The notes under the pieces: generated by a model
Seen by the model: the letters and a program-made list of their open reading frames with translations, nothing else
Told to the model about the DNA's origin: nothing
Databases searched by the model: none
NCBI RefSeq assembly: GCF_002967715.1
Contig: NZ_PUIA01000037.1
Location: 124,001 to 188,000 of the forward strand
Direction: 5' to 3'
From: Blastopirellula marina
Lineage (GTDB): Bacteria > Planctomycetota > Planctomycetia > Pirellulales > Pirellulaceae
DNA length: 64,000 bases
Part shown: piece by piece, positions 36,309-45,626 of the stretch
Layout: each line of letters opens with the position of its first letter
Position numbering within the stretch: position 1 is the first letter of the stretch
Program-made: the position numbers and the translations under genes

Positions 36309-37205
36309 ATGACTTACTTACGACTATTCTCCGTGCTTGCTCTTCTTACGCTAGTTTCCACTTCGTTTGCTGCCGAACCGGTTGCGGTCGACTTGTGGCC
36401 CGAGGGCAAAGTACCGGGCCTGGCGGCTGGCGAGAAGGAAGAGATCGTGGACGAAATGGACGATCGAATCGGAAACCGCGTTACGAAAGTGACCAAACCG
36501 AAGATCACCGTGTACAAACCGGATGCAGAAATTGATACGGGTGCGTCTGTAGTTATCTGCCCAGGTGGCGGCTACCACATCCTGGCCTACGACCTGGAAG
36601 GGGTCGAGGTTGCCCAGTGGCTCAACAAGATTGGCGTGACCGGCATCGTTCTTCATTACCGCGTTCCGCGTGCTAAAGAAGGAGAGGTCTATGCGAACCC
36701 GCTTAGTGATGCCCAGCGAGCGATCCGCGTAACGCGAGCCAATGCCGAGGCATGGAAGATCGATCCCAGCAAGGTTGGCATTCTAGGTTTCTCCGCTGGT
36801 GGAAACCTGGCTGCCGTGGCATCCAACGCCGAAGACACCACCTATGATCCAATCGACGACGCCGACAAACTGAGCGCTCGGCCAGACTTTACGCTGCTCA
36901 TCTATCCGGCGTACTTGAACAAGAAGGACTCGGATACCGAGCTTACTCCGGAAACATCGGTCGATGAAAACACGCCACCGGCGTTTCTGGTACATACCAG
37001 CGACGACCGTATTTCTTCCACCGGCAGCGTGGCCTATTACTTGGGTCTGAAGCGATTGAACATCCCCGCCGAGATGCATGTCTTTACCTCGGGCGGACAT
37101 GGCTATGGCCTGCGACCGACCGAGAAGCCGGTCACTCATTGGCCTGATCTGGCTACGGGATGGCTGAAGACGGAAGTGTTGAAGGCCAAACAGCCCGCTC
37201 AATAA
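36309..37205 (+). CDS. exported alpha/beta hydrolase (esterase/acetyl-xylan-esterase type)
   Basis: 298 residues from the ATG at 36309 (MTYLRLFSVLALLTLVSTSFAA, a signal peptide). The oxyanion segment is VICPGGGYHILAYD, the nucleophile motif is GFSAGGNLAA, the Asp lies in the VHTSDDRIS region, and the His is in SGGHGYGL. The four-part triad layout fits BD-FAE-like esterases that remove acetyl or feruloyl groups from polysaccharides, a common planctomycete trait. Convergent with the cytochrome gene, 10 bp apart. Confidence 0.88.
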   Translation: MTYLRLFSVLALLTLVSTSFAAEPVAVDLWPEGKVPGLAAGEKEEIVDEMDDRIGNRVTKVTKPKITVYKPDAEIDTGASVVICPGGGYHILAYDLEGVEVAQWLNKIGVTGIVLHYRVPRAKEGEVYANPLSDAQRAIRVTRANAEAWKIDPSKVGILGFSAGGNLAAVASNAEDTTYDPIDDADKLSARPDFTLLIYPAYLNKKDSDTELTPETSVDENTPPAFLVHTSDDRISSTGSVAYYLGLKRLNIPAEMHVFTSGGHGYGLRPTEKPVTHWPDLATGWLKTEVLKAKQPAQ

Positions 37206-37215
37206 GGCGAGCGTC

Positions 37216-38958
37216 TTACAGGCTTCGCAGAAACTGAATCAGGTCATCCATTTGCTGGTTGGTCAACTCGCCGGCCAGCTGGTGTCCGTGGACCTCGAAC
37301 ACGTCTCGTAGCGAGGTCGCCCTGCCGTCGTGAAAGAACGTATCGCGATGGCCGATTCCACGAAGCGATGGCGGGTTGAACTCGCGATTCAATTCTTTGT
37401 CATGCATGCCCACGTCGTAGACTTCCGGCGAAGTGTAAATCGGCGGAGCGTGGCACTTGATACAGTTGTTTTGCAAAAAGATCTGCCGGCCGTGCGCTAC
37501 GGCGGCCTTATCACGGGTAGCTTGCAGTGTGTCGATTGGTGGTGGTAGCGTCAGGCTCTTCATATAGGCCGCCAATGCCGACGCCTGCTGGTCCGTCAGA
37601 TCGCGACCATGCATTGTCGATTTGACCGAATTCTTAGCCTGCTGTTCGAGGGAGTCACTCACGGCCAGCCAGCCAAAGGGTGCCGTATCGGCCTTGCCTA
37701 GCAGAGACAGAATCCGCTTCGGCGCTCCATACGAGCGATCGCTCAAATTATCGCTACTCAGGCCGTTTGTGTGCCCATCGGTATGACAGCTATGACAAGA
37801 CATCCAGCCTTCCATAGATAGGCGAGCGTTGTGGAACAGGCGTTCTCCCTGCTCGATCACCTGGGGGTCTCTCGTCGCACCCAGCGAGATACGCCCAAAC
37901 GTTTCTGCCTTGTCGATATCAACCAGCGAGATCGAATCGCCAAACCCATTGGCTACGTACACAATGTCTTTCTCAGGCGAAACAACGACCGCAGTGGGAT
38001 GTTCTTCCACGGAGATGCGAAACAGTCCAAACGCTTCGTACTTGCCGATACCGACCTGGCCGGTCCCTCCCATGGAAACGACCGCTTGAAGATCGTCGAT
38101 CACGGCGATGTCGGTTGGATCTCCACCCCCCTTGCCTGGTTCACCAATCGGATGCATGAAGCCGTTGCCGTAGAAATCTCCCTCGGGGTCCAGCACATGC
38201 CCCAGCGGCACCCAGCGCAGCTCGTTGCTCATCACCAGGCCCCAGTGGATGTCGTTCTCGTTGGTGACTGCCAGGCTGTTGAGAAGTTGATGGGCAAATA
38301 GCAGCTTCGTCCCATCGGGCGAAAGCGCCATCGCGCGGATGTTGTGGGCCGGAAACTCACGCGTATGCCGCACCGTGAACGTGTTGGCATCGACAATAGC
38401 GAGCCGGCCTCCAAAATTGTCGGCAGCCAGGATCGACTGACCATCGGGAACAAACAAGACAACGCGCGGGGCAAACGGCAGGATCAGTTCTCGCTGAAGT
38501 TTGAGTTGATCCCCTGTGATACTGAGCGAAACGAGCTTTCTCGCCCACAGGCAACTGACACAGATCTGTTGTCCGTCCGAGCTGACGTCCGACTTCACCG
38601 GCGAGTAAGGTAGCTCGACGCGCGAGAGAATGTCCAGCACGTCTCCATTTTGTTGCAGGAGAATGGCCTCGTTTGTCCTGCCATCCAGGGCCAGGATTCG
38701 CTGGTAAGGAAGTGGAAGCAGATCGATGATCGACTGGCCGATTTGCCATTCCGCCGAAATCTTTCCCTGGCGGCGATCCACGATCGAGACCGTGCCAGTC
38801 CCACGATTGGCCGTCAGAAGAAACTGCCCATCTTCGCTCAGAATAAGGTCTTCCGGACAGCGAAGAGCTGGTTGCGACGGATCCACGCGGTCAGCATTTC
38901 CGGCGTGGCTAACGGATGCCAGGAGCAGCGCGGCGGCGATTGCGGCGAAACGGATCAT
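37216..38958 (-). CDS. exported beta-propeller/dihaem cytochrome c protein
   Basis: 580 residues from the ATG at 38958 (MIRFAAIAAALLLASVSHAG signal peptide); a longer reading is possible but lacks a signal. Residues about 30-360 form a YncE-like seven-bladed propeller (LILSEDGQFLLTANRGTGTVSIV, ALSPDGTKLLFAHQ). The C-terminal half has two haem sites, SCHSCH and NCIKCH, as in MauG/cytochrome c peroxidase-like or surface cytochrome proteins, with a final HDGRATSLRDVFEVHGHQLAG segment. Periplasmic electron transfer is likely; a peroxidase role is possible but not shown. Confidence 0.86.
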   Translation of the reverse strand: MIRFAAIAAALLLASVSHAGNADRVDPSQPALRCPEDLILSEDGQFLLTANRGTGTVSIVDRRQGKISAEWQIGQSIIDLLPLPYQRILALDGRTNEAILLQQNGDVLDILSRVELPYSPVKSDVSSDGQQICVSCLWARKLVSLSITGDQLKLQRELILPFAPRVVLFVPDGQSILAADNFGGRLAIVDANTFTVRHTREFPAHNIRAMALSPDGTKLLFAHQLLNSLAVTNENDIHWGLVMSNELRWVPLGHVLDPEGDFYGNGFMHPIGEPGKGGGDPTDIAVIDDLQAVVSMGGTGQVGIGKYEAFGLFRISVEEHPTAVVVSPEKDIVYVANGFGDSISLVDIDKAETFGRISLGATRDPQVIEQGERLFHNARLSMEGWMSCHSCHTDGHTNGLSSDNLSDRSYGAPKRILSLLGKADTAPFGWLAVSDSLEQQAKNSVKSTMHGRDLTDQQASALAAYMKSLTLPPPIDTLQATRDKAAVAHGRQIFLQNNCIKCHAPPIYTSPEVYDVGMHDKELNREFNPPSLRGIGHRDTFFHDGRATSLRDVFEVHGHQLAGELTNQQMDDLIQFLRSL

Positions 38959-39128
38959 GAGCCAGTGGTTACGGTGGGAAGAAGTCGGGGGAATATCTGA
39001 TTTTCCCATAGCAAACCAACTGGGACAAGACAAATCATGGAATCTTGTCGAAGCAAGCCCTGCGTGATTTGTGTTTTCAGCCTAAGTACAATGGGAGACA
39101 CCTTACCCCAACACCGGAGATATCCCCT

Positions 39129-40328
39129 ATGTCGACTCGCCGCATCGTATTTACCGCCCTGACATTCGCCTGTGTGGCAGTGGCTACGCAACTGGTCCAT
39201 GCTCAACAGAAATCGAAAGTGATCGAGATTGGGAAGGTTGTCGACGAAGGCCCTAAGTTGGCCTTCTACATCGGCACCTATACTCGAGGTGACAGTAAGG
39301 GGATCTACCGCAGCGAACTTGACCCACAGACCGGTCAGATGAGTCTGCCCAAACTCGCCTACGAGATCGACAACCCGTCGTTTCTGGCGATCAGCAACGA
39401 TCAGAAAAACTTGTACGCCGTTGGCGAGGTCGCTGATTTCGGTGATGGCAACTCGGGTGCCGTTTCGGCGTTTTCCTTTAACGAGGACGGCACGCTCAAT
39501 CTGCTGAACCAGGAAGCCTCCCGTGGGAAGGGACCATGCCATGTCGAGATTGCCCCAAACAAGACTTTTCTGATGGTTTCCAACTACGGTGGTGGGTCGT
39601 TCTCGACGCTGCCTCTCGGCGAAGACGGCCAACTGGCACCTGCGGTTTCGTTCTTTCAGCATGAAGGTTCGAGTGTGAACGAAGGTCGCCAGAAAGGACC
39701 TCATGGCCACGCGATGTACATGGTTCCTGGTAGTCCGCTCGCACTGGCAGTCGACTTGGGATTGGATAAGGTCATGATCTATCGCACGAGTGGGTCTGCC
39801 GCTGGCGAACTGGCCTTGAATGACCCTGCCTATATCGAGGTGCAACCAGGCTCAGGTCCACGTCATCTGGCGACGAGTCGTAACGGGCAACGCGTGTATG
39901 TGCTGAACGAACTCGATTCGACCCTGGATGTCTTCGCTTTCAATCCCTCAACCGGCGAAAGCGAACACCTGCAGCGCGTGACCACGTTGCCGGCCGACTT
40001 CAAAGGGAATAACACGACGGCCGAGGTCTATATTCATCCCAATGGACAATGGTTGTATGCCTCGAATCGAGGTCACGACAGCATCGCCACATACCGAATC
40101 GATCCGGAAACCGGTCTTGTAACGCTGCAGGGGCATGCCAGTACGATGGGCAAGACACCGCGGCACTTTCGCATTGCCCCAGGCGGCCGGCATCTTCTGG
40201 CGGCCAATCAAGATACCAGCAATATCGTGATCTTCGATATCGATCAGAAGGTTGGCACGCTCAAGCCTCTGCCATCGCAAATCTCGGTGCCCAATCCTTG
40301 CTGTATCGAGTTTGTACAGAAATACTAA
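39129..40328 (+). CDS. exported 6-phosphogluconolactonase-type (Pgl, lactonase beta-propeller) protein
   Basis: 399 residues from the ATG at 39129, with a signal peptide (ALTFACVAVATQLVHAQ). The seven-bladed lactonase propeller matches bacterial Pgl: FYIGTYTRGDSKGIYR near the start, HGHAMYMVPG, and GPRHLATSRNGQRVYVLNELDS. Cytoplasmic Pgl opens 6-phosphogluconolactone, but the export signal here argues for another lactone or a sugar-acid substrate in the periplasm. A terminator follows closely. Confidence 0.85.
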   Translation: MSTRRIVFTALTFACVAVATQLVHAQQKSKVIEIGKVVDEGPKLAFYIGTYTRGDSKGIYRSELDPQTGQMSLPKLAYEIDNPSFLAISNDQKNLYAVGEVADFGDGNSGAVSAFSFNEDGTLNLLNQEASRGKGPCHVEIAPNKTFLMVSNYGGGSFSTLPLGEDGQLAPAVSFFQHEGSSVNEGRQKGPHGHAMYMVPGSPLALAVDLGLDKVMIYRTSGSAAGELALNDPAYIEVQPGSGPRHLATSRNGQRVYVLNELDSTLDVFAFNPSTGESEHLQRVTTLPADFKGNNTTAEVYIHPNGQWLYASNRGHDSIATYRIDPETGLVTLQGHASTMGKTPRHFRIAPGGRHLLAANQDTSNIVIFDIDQKVGTLKPLPSQISVPNPCCIEFVQKY

Positions 40329-40352
40329 AGGTACACGGGTTAAGAGCTGATT

Positions 40353-40394
40353 AGATGGCACCACCGGTAATCGGTGGTTGCCATCTTTCTTTTT
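40353..40394 (+). terminator. intrinsic terminator after the lactonase gene
   Basis: AGATGGCA plus CCACCG pair with CGGTGG and TGCCATCT (one mismatch/bulge), followed by a T-rich tail. The hairpin spans 40353-40386, and TTCTTTTT follows to 40394. Confidence 0.82.
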
Positions 40395-40422
40395 AGGGAC
40401 GAATCGAGGCAAAGGAATTTCG

Positions 40423-41097
40423 TTGCGTACTTTGGCCATTGGCGATGTACATGGGTGTTTGACCGCGCTCGATAAGATGCTGGCCGTGATCGAACTTGCG
40501 CCGGAGGATCGCCTGGTATTTCTAGGAGACTACGTCGACCGCGGCCCCGATTCTTACGGCGTGATCGAACGTATCCTTGAACTGCGTAAGCAGCACGACG
40601 TCGTGTGTTTGACCGGTAATCACGAAATCATGATGGGCTCGGCTCGGGAAGACGAAGGGATCTACCTGTCGTGGTTGGGCTACGGTGGTGAAGAGGCCTT
40701 AGAGTCGTACGTGCGTGATCCAGTCGACGAGCCAAGCCTGGCAAGAGTTCCCCAGCGGCACTGGCATTTCTTGGACGAGGAATGTTTACCCTACTTCGAG
40801 GATGACACGCATATCTTCGTGCATGCAAACGTTCGTCCTGATCTTCCGTTGGAAGCCCAGGATGAAATGACCCTCTATTGGGACAAATTCGCCAACCACG
40901 GTCCACACTGCTCAGGCAAGAAAGTCATCTGCGGCCATACTTCGCAGAAATCTGGCTGGCCGCTCAATGTGGGGCATTCGGTGGTAATCGATACGTGGGT
41001 CTATGGCGAAGGATGGCTGACCTGTTTGGATGTCCACAAAGGCTATTTCTGGCAGGCCAATCAGGTCGGTGACACCCGGACCGGAGTGCTAGCATAG
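40423..41097 (+). CDS. PPP-family (calcineurin-like) serine/threonine or diadenosine phosphatase
   Basis: 224 residues from a TTG at 40423 with AAAGGA six bases upstream. A TTG at 40378 would start inside the preceding terminator, so it is rejected. Metallophosphatase motifs appear in order: GDVHG (near residue 7), GDYVDRGPDS, GNHE, then HVH-type residues and the final GHT of ICGHTSQKSG. It belongs to the bacterial PPP (PrpA/ApaH-like) group, using two metals to remove phosphate from phosphoproteins or dinucleotides. Cytoplasmic. Substrate unknown. Confidence 0.85.
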   Translation: MRTLAIGDVHGCLTALDKMLAVIELAPEDRLVFLGDYVDRGPDSYGVIERILELRKQHDVVCLTGNHEIMMGSAREDEGIYLSWLGYGGEEALESYVRDPVDEPSLARVPQRHWHFLDEECLPYFEDDTHIFVHANVRPDLPLEAQDEMTLYWDKFANHGPHCSGKKVICGHTSQKSGWPLNVGHSVVIDTWVYGEGWLTCLDVHKGYFWQANQVGDTRTGVLA

Positions 41098-41292
41098 GCC
41101 GATTGCCGCTCGAAATCCGTGATATCTCGTTGCATGTCAACAAGGACGCTACGATTTCACGAGGGCGGGAATGCTTGCCCTTGACCCCTTTTGGCAATCC
41201 TCCTATCGTTTTCCCTTACCGCGTACGGGTCAGCAGGCAGGAAGCCTTCTTAAATGCGTGGGAAAAGCACGAATTCATCAAGGAAGTCAGGG

Positions 41293-42492
41293 ATGACGAC
41301 AGCAAACAATGGCGTGGAAGCATCAGGTGTTTCGCAAGTTCCACTGCTGGACATTGGCCGTGGTAACGCACCGCTGAAAGAAGAATTCATGGCGGCCTTC
41401 GAGGCGGTTCTCGACTCAGGCCGGTTTCTGTTTGGCCCCGACGTTTTCCAACTGGAAGAAACCTGCGCGGCGGCATCCCATGCCAAGTTCGGCATTGGTT
41501 GTGCTTCCGGTAGCGATGCTTTGCTGCTCTCGCTGATGGCCCTGGATATCGGCCCAGGCGATGAAGTTCTGGTCCCCAGCTTCACCTTCTTCGCCACCGC
41601 CAGCTGCGTTTGGCGTTTAGGCGCGAAGCCAGTCTTCGTCGACATCGAACCCACTTCCTTCAACATCGATCCAACCCGACTGCAAGAACAAATCACCCCG
41701 AACACCAAGGCGATCATTCCGGTCCATCTGTTCGGCCAATGTGCCGACATGACCGAGATCAACAAGATCGCCCAGATGCACGGCATTCCCGTCATCGAAG
41801 ACGCTGCCCAAGCCATTCTCGCCGAGCACAAAGGCCAGCGAGCCGGCAGCATGAGCCTGGCTGGCTGCATCAGCTTCTACCCGACCAAGAACCTCGGCGG
41901 CATGGGTGACGGCGGTATGCTGGTCACCAATGACGAAGAGTTCGCTGCCAAGCTGAAACTGCTTCGCGGTCACGGCATGGAGCCTCGCTATTACCACCAG
42001 GTTGTTGGTATCAACAGTCGCTTGGACACGCTTCAGGCCGCCGCCCTCAACGTCAAAATGAAGCATATGGCCGAGTGGACCGAACTGCGTCGACAGAATG
42101 CCATGCGATACCACGAATTGTTCAACCAATGCGGTCTGGATCTGGTTCTGAAGCTGCCGACCGAAACGGAAGGGAACTATCACGTCTGGAATCAGTACAC
42201 CGTTCGAGTGCCGCGTGGCGGTCGTGATTCGCTCCGCAAGCATCTGGCCGACCTGAAGGTCGGTAGCGAGATCTATTACCCCGTGCCGCTCCACCAGCAG
42301 CAGTGCTTCGCCGCGATGAAAGAAGAGCTGGCACCTCTGCCGGAAACCGAAAAGGCCGCCGAAGAAGTGATGGCCCTGCCGATCTTCCCAGAACTGACCG
42401 CTGCCGAGCAGCGTCACGTGGTAAGCTCGATCGCGATGTACTACGGTATCGAAGCCAACTTCGAAGGCAAGGCCCGTCGCAAGTCGGCCTAG
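41293..42492 (+). CDS. DegT/DnrJ/EryC1 sugar aminotransferase
   Basis: 399 residues from ATG 41293 (MTTANNGVEASG). Fold-type I PLP enzyme of the sugar-aminotransferase group. NHGVEASGVSQVPLLDIGRGNAPL leads into the family's opening; the PLP lysine is Lys199 in CISFYPTKNLGG, with GCASGSDALLLSL binding phosphate and VIEDAAQAILAEHKG typical. Members aminate dTDP- or UDP-keto-sugars for LPS, S-layer glycan or antibiotic sugars. Probably cell-surface polysaccharide. It ends in its own terminator at 42523. Confidence 0.92.
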   Translation: MTTANNGVEASGVSQVPLLDIGRGNAPLKEEFMAAFEAVLDSGRFLFGPDVFQLEETCAAASHAKFGIGCASGSDALLLSLMALDIGPGDEVLVPSFTFFATASCVWRLGAKPVFVDIEPTSFNIDPTRLQEQITPNTKAIIPVHLFGQCADMTEINKIAQMHGIPVIEDAAQAILAEHKGQRAGSMSLAGCISFYPTKNLGGMGDGGMLVTNDEEFAAKLKLLRGHGMEPRYYHQVVGINSRLDTLQAAALNVKMKHMAEWTELRRQNAMRYHELFNQCGLDLVLKLPTETEGNYHVWNQYTVRVPRGGRDSLRKHLADLKVGSEIYYPVPLHQQQCFAAMKEELAPLPETEKAAEEVMALPIFPELTAAEQRHVVSSIAMYYGIEANFEGKARRKSA

Positions 42493-42522
42493 TCGATAAC
42501 GAACCAATTTGAAACTTAGAAG

Positions 42523-42549
42523 CGACGCTCGAACGGGCGTCGTTTTTTT
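42523..42549 (+). terminator. intrinsic terminator of the aminotransferase gene
   Basis: CGACGC/GCGTCG stem with an 8-nt loop and seven T (42543-42549). Confidence 0.85.
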
Positions 42550-42912
42550 ATGCTGATTGCTTGCCTTCTTGAAGCTCATCCAGGCTGTGATCAGGATTCC
42601 GACCACCAGGTAGAGCCACCAAAGACCGTACAAGATTCCAAGAAGGATAAACGTTCCTAGAGGAGAGGTGATGTGTTGGGAGGAGGTCCAAAAGAAGAAA
42701 GCGGAAATGGGGAGCAGAACAATCAGGTAAAACATCGACCGGAAAAGAATTCGCACATAGCGACGCCGGTAAGACCTTAACCGCGAGATTTGATCCTCCG
42801 AAAGACCCTCTAACGTCACCGGTGAAAGGAGCATCAAACCGAGCCAAACGCCCAGCACAACGAATTGCGTTGCAGCGAGTAGCGGTGCAACATAGGCATA
42901 GAACTGGATAAC
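42546..42912 (-). pseudogene. damaged or mis-framed small membrane-protein gene
   Basis: The minus-strand frame between 42912 and about 42546 encodes a clear membrane-protein sequence: YVAPLLAATQFVVLGVWLGL, a basic loop SRLRSYRRRYVRILF, then FYLIVLLPISAFFFW and TFILLGILYGLWWLYLVVGI helices. The frame has a stop just upstream (42913-42915) and no ATG; only a GTG inside the first helix (42858). It has no stop of its own, staying open far into the aminotransferase gene. A shift into the neighbouring frame would end it at 42548. Likely a decayed gene, or a real one with a sequencing error; no functional motif. Confidence 0.45.
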
Positions 42913-43005
42913 TTATTCGTACGGCAAGATGGCCACTCCCGTTAGTGCATGTAGGTGTGGCCGCGATTGTAAGCGTGTGATGACGAGATTGCCAGAAGCA
43001 AGTGA

Positions 43006-43950
43006 CTATCGAAATGGTCGCCAGAGTGGCTTCTTGAGCAGCCCCGGTTGTTCGCCTTCTTGAGCGTCATCGCTCGAAGCGTCCGGACGAGACGCCGTTC
43101 GCGAGGCTGGCAGCGGTACCGTCGCTGGGGTCCAGCGGGCCGAGTCGTTGCCGCGGAGATCGACCTGAATGTCTTTCTTCTGCTGCAAGACTTCTCCCTG
43201 CTCGGTCGAGTAGCGGACGTGCAGTTGCAGCGATTCGTGTTTCGGCTTGCCTTCGGTCCAGGGAAGCTTCAGGTGGACCCCTTTGCCCAGCAGCGTTCGT
43301 TTGAGGTACTTGGCCGAGTCGGTCGTGTCGAAGTCCCAGCGGGCGACGAATGCTTCCTTGCCGGAATAGGCAGGATCGAGCAGAACCACCGACACTGGGC
43401 CTGGTGAATCGACGTACTGTCCCGCTTCGTTTTGTGGTTCGATCACCACCATGATGCCGTCGTCCCCTGGCTGGTTATCTTCGTTGTAGCCGCCGGTCAG
43501 CTTAGGATTGAGTTGCATTTGCGTGACAACACGATCGACGACTGCTTCAGCGCCCGGATCGAATTGCTGCAATAGCGGCCCATCCAGCAGTTCCGGGCCC
43601 GGAGCGACACTTTCCAATTCCGGCAGATTGCTCGACTCACCCAGTTCAATCACCGGGCTGGTCAGTGAATCGCTGTCAGGACGCGAGGTAATACGTGTCG
43701 CATTGGCAAATGGTGCCGGAAGCGATTCAGGTTGGGAAGTCGTCTTGGTGCCTTCCGGCAGACCGAGTTGCTTGCGAAGCGATTCGTTTTCGCGGCGGAC
43801 CGAGGCGATCTGGGAATCTTTCTGATGCACGACGTCCTGCAGCGCGTAGACCTTGTCTTCCAGGTAACGCAGTTCCGACTCCAACAGCTGCACCGATGGA
43901 TCGGTCGTGCGGCATCCGCTGGTTAAACCAAGCAGTACGAACGCAAGCAT
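43006..43950 (-). CDS. coiled-coil lipoprotein-like envelope protein
   Basis: 314 residues from ATG 43950 (MLAFVLLGLTSGCRTTD); the longer reading is unlikely. The hydrophobic leader with Cys13 looks like an atypical lipobox (TSGC). Residues 25-65 form a coiled coil (LESELRYLEDKVYALQDVV, QIASVRRENESLRKQLG). A Pro/Ser linker then leads to a beta-rich domain (about 150-290) and an acidic/Pro-rich end. No family recognised. Promoter region and neighbours give no hint of function. Confidence 0.72.
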   Translation of the reverse strand: MLAFVLLGLTSGCRTTDPSVQLLESELRYLEDKVYALQDVVHQKDSQIASVRRENESLRKQLGLPEGTKTTSQPESLPAPFANATRITSRPDSDSLTSPVIELGESSNLPELESVAPGPELLDGPLLQQFDPGAEAVVDRVVTQMQLNPKLTGGYNEDNQPGDDGIMVVIEPQNEAGQYVDSPGPVSVVLLDPAYSGKEAFVARWDFDTTDSAKYLKRTLLGKGVHLKLPWTEGKPKHESLQLHVRYSTEQGEVLQQKKDIQVDLRGNDSARWTPATVPLPASRTASRPDASSDDAQEGEQPGLLKKPLWRPFR

Positions 43951-44209
43951 CGCGAATCGAATTGTCACAGGTCGTGATAGCACGCTGACGAAACTTTCCC
44001 AGGATTTTGGCCAGACTGAGGAAGGAAAAACTAAAGATCCGGCCACGCGTGCGGCATAGTTACGAAAAACCGGGCAGCGGGTCAAACCCAATCCGAATTG
44101 TTTTGATTTCGACTTGCTAGCAGAATTCCGTTGACTCGCATGCTTGCCTCGGTACGTTAGAGGGCTCGCCGGGAGTTTTCGCGTTCATTCGATGCCAGGA
44201 CTGATCAAC

Positions 44210-44836
44210 ATGTCGACACGCAGCTTCGTTCTCTCTGTTCCATCGCTTGACCCGATTCGTGACGCGATTGCTTCGCAAGATGAGTCACTCGTGGAAGCGC
44301 TGGTGGAGATCAATCGCCTGGAACTGGAAAAAGAGTACGGCAAGAATCCAGACGAGGACGAACAGGAAGAAATCGAAGAACAGATGGAAGAGTGCCGTGA
44401 ACATGTCGAAGGCATGGTCATGTGTGACTCACCGCCTGACAAAGAGCCAGGGGCCTGGAACTACCTGGTTACGGCGCTGATCGACCACTTCCAGATGAAG
44501 AAGTTCTGGAAGTATCCGATCAACCAGGATTGGAAGCATTACTACATCTGGGAACCCTATCGCGGCGAAATCTACGAGCGGATTTCCCCCGAAGCAAACA
44601 AGCTGCTGATGCATTTGGAAAAGGGACGTCCTTTCAAAGGTACGGGCATCGACTACGACGGCTGCGTGTTCGCTTGGCTGACATTGGAAGAAGTACAAAC
44701 GCTGCATGACGCCTTGCAGCCGCTGGATACATCGCAGTTTTCCGAAGACTATTTCCAAGAGTTCCATCAGCAATTGGTCGAGACGCTGGCCGGCGTCGCG
44801 CAGCGAGAGCACGAATTGTTCTTGAAGGCACATTAG
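44210..44836 (+). CDS. hypothetical cytoplasmic protein
   Basis: 208 residues from ATG 44210 (MSTRSFVLSVPSLDPIRDAI); an earlier in-frame start is possible. Acidic, mixed alpha/beta: a Glu-rich helix (EDEQEEIEEQMEECREH), then EPYRGEIYERISPEANKLL and YDGCVFAWLTLEEV. It resembles proteins of the DUF7691 type, but the match is from memory and weak. First of three plus-strand genes spaced 39 and 7 bp apart, so likely an operon. Confidence 0.7.
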   Translation: MSTRSFVLSVPSLDPIRDAIASQDESLVEALVEINRLELEKEYGKNPDEDEQEEIEEQMEECREHVEGMVMCDSPPDKEPGAWNYLVTALIDHFQMKKFWKYPINQDWKHYYIWEPYRGEIYERISPEANKLLMHLEKGRPFKGTGIDYDGCVFAWLTLEEVQTLHDALQPLDTSQFSEDYFQEFHQQLVETLAGVAQREHELFLKAH

Positions 44837-44875
44837 GAACCCTGTACCAGCGCATTTCCAAAGAACTGATCCATC

Positions 44876-45619
44876 ATGTCTACCCCTGAATTTCAAAGAA
44901 TCGCTAGCTATGCCAATGCGGCCGATGCCGATCATTTGAAAGCAGTGTTGCAGGGCCATGGCATCAGGGCGTTCGTGGAAGGTGGCGACCTGCAAACATC
45001 GCTCAGCTACATTGGCAGTGCGCTGGGGGGCGTGCATGTGACCGTTCACTCGGTCGATGCCGAAAAGGCGATCGAGATCAAGCAGGAGCTAAGCCAGGAA
45101 AGTCACGAGCCGACCGGTGGACCGTGGTTCTGTGGTGAGTGCGAAGAAATCGTCGACGCCGGGTTTCAGGTTTGTTGGAAATGCGGGCAAGATCGAAGCG
45201 AAGTTGAAGCTGCCATGCCTGCAACCGCGGATCTTGATGACGAAGAAGAAGAGGAATACCTTTCGGACGACAACGACCAGCCACTGCCAGACAGAGCCCA
45301 CTTCGACGAATCGAACCCTTACGCTTCGCCCCAGGCAAAAGTCAAAAGTGCTGAGAAACCCCGGAAGCCTACGGAGATCAACGAAGAAGCCGAGGCCATG
45401 CTCGTACGGGCCTGGCGGGCCGCCATCATAGGGCTGACGTTCATGCCGATACTGGCGAACATTTACTCGATGTACATGCTGTTCGCGGCACTGAAAGAGA
45501 CGAATGAGTTTACGCCTGAGGGGAATTGGCGATTCAACGGAGCATTCTTTTTGAATATGCTCAGCGGTATTGCCTGGGGAGCTTTCTTTTACTTTCTTTA
45601 TCGCCCTGTTGTTGTTTGA
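44876..45619 (+). CDS. DUF2007 and zinc-ribbon membrane protein
   Basis: 247 residues. The N-terminal DUF2007 domain (IASYANAADADHLKAVLQGHG, then FVEGGDLQTSLSYIGSALGGVHV), residues 8-70, is a small putative signal-transducing fold. A zinc ribbon with CGEC and CWKC (about 83-105) follows, then an acidic region (DDEEEEEYLSDDND) and two C-terminal membrane helices (about 178-200 and 220-243). Function unknown; the architecture suggests a membrane-tethered cytoplasmic sensor. Middle gene of the three-gene group. Confidence 0.8.
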   Translation: MSTPEFQRIASYANAADADHLKAVLQGHGIRAFVEGGDLQTSLSYIGSALGGVHVTVHSVDAEKAIEIKQELSQESHEPTGGPWFCGECEEIVDAGFQVCWKCGQDRSEVEAAMPATADLDDEEEEEYLSDDNDQPLPDRAHFDESNPYASPQAKVKSAEKPRKPTEINEEAEAMLVRAWRAAIIGLTFMPILANIYSMYMLFAALKETNEFTPEGNWRFNGAFFLNMLSGIAWGAFFYFLYRPVVV

Positions 45620-45626
45620 GGTTCCC

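Noticed and set aside
41617-42858. 413-aa minus-strand ORF
   Set aside because: Only the first ~100 codons look like protein; the rest is the antisense shadow of the aminotransferase gene. Reported instead as a damaged gene.
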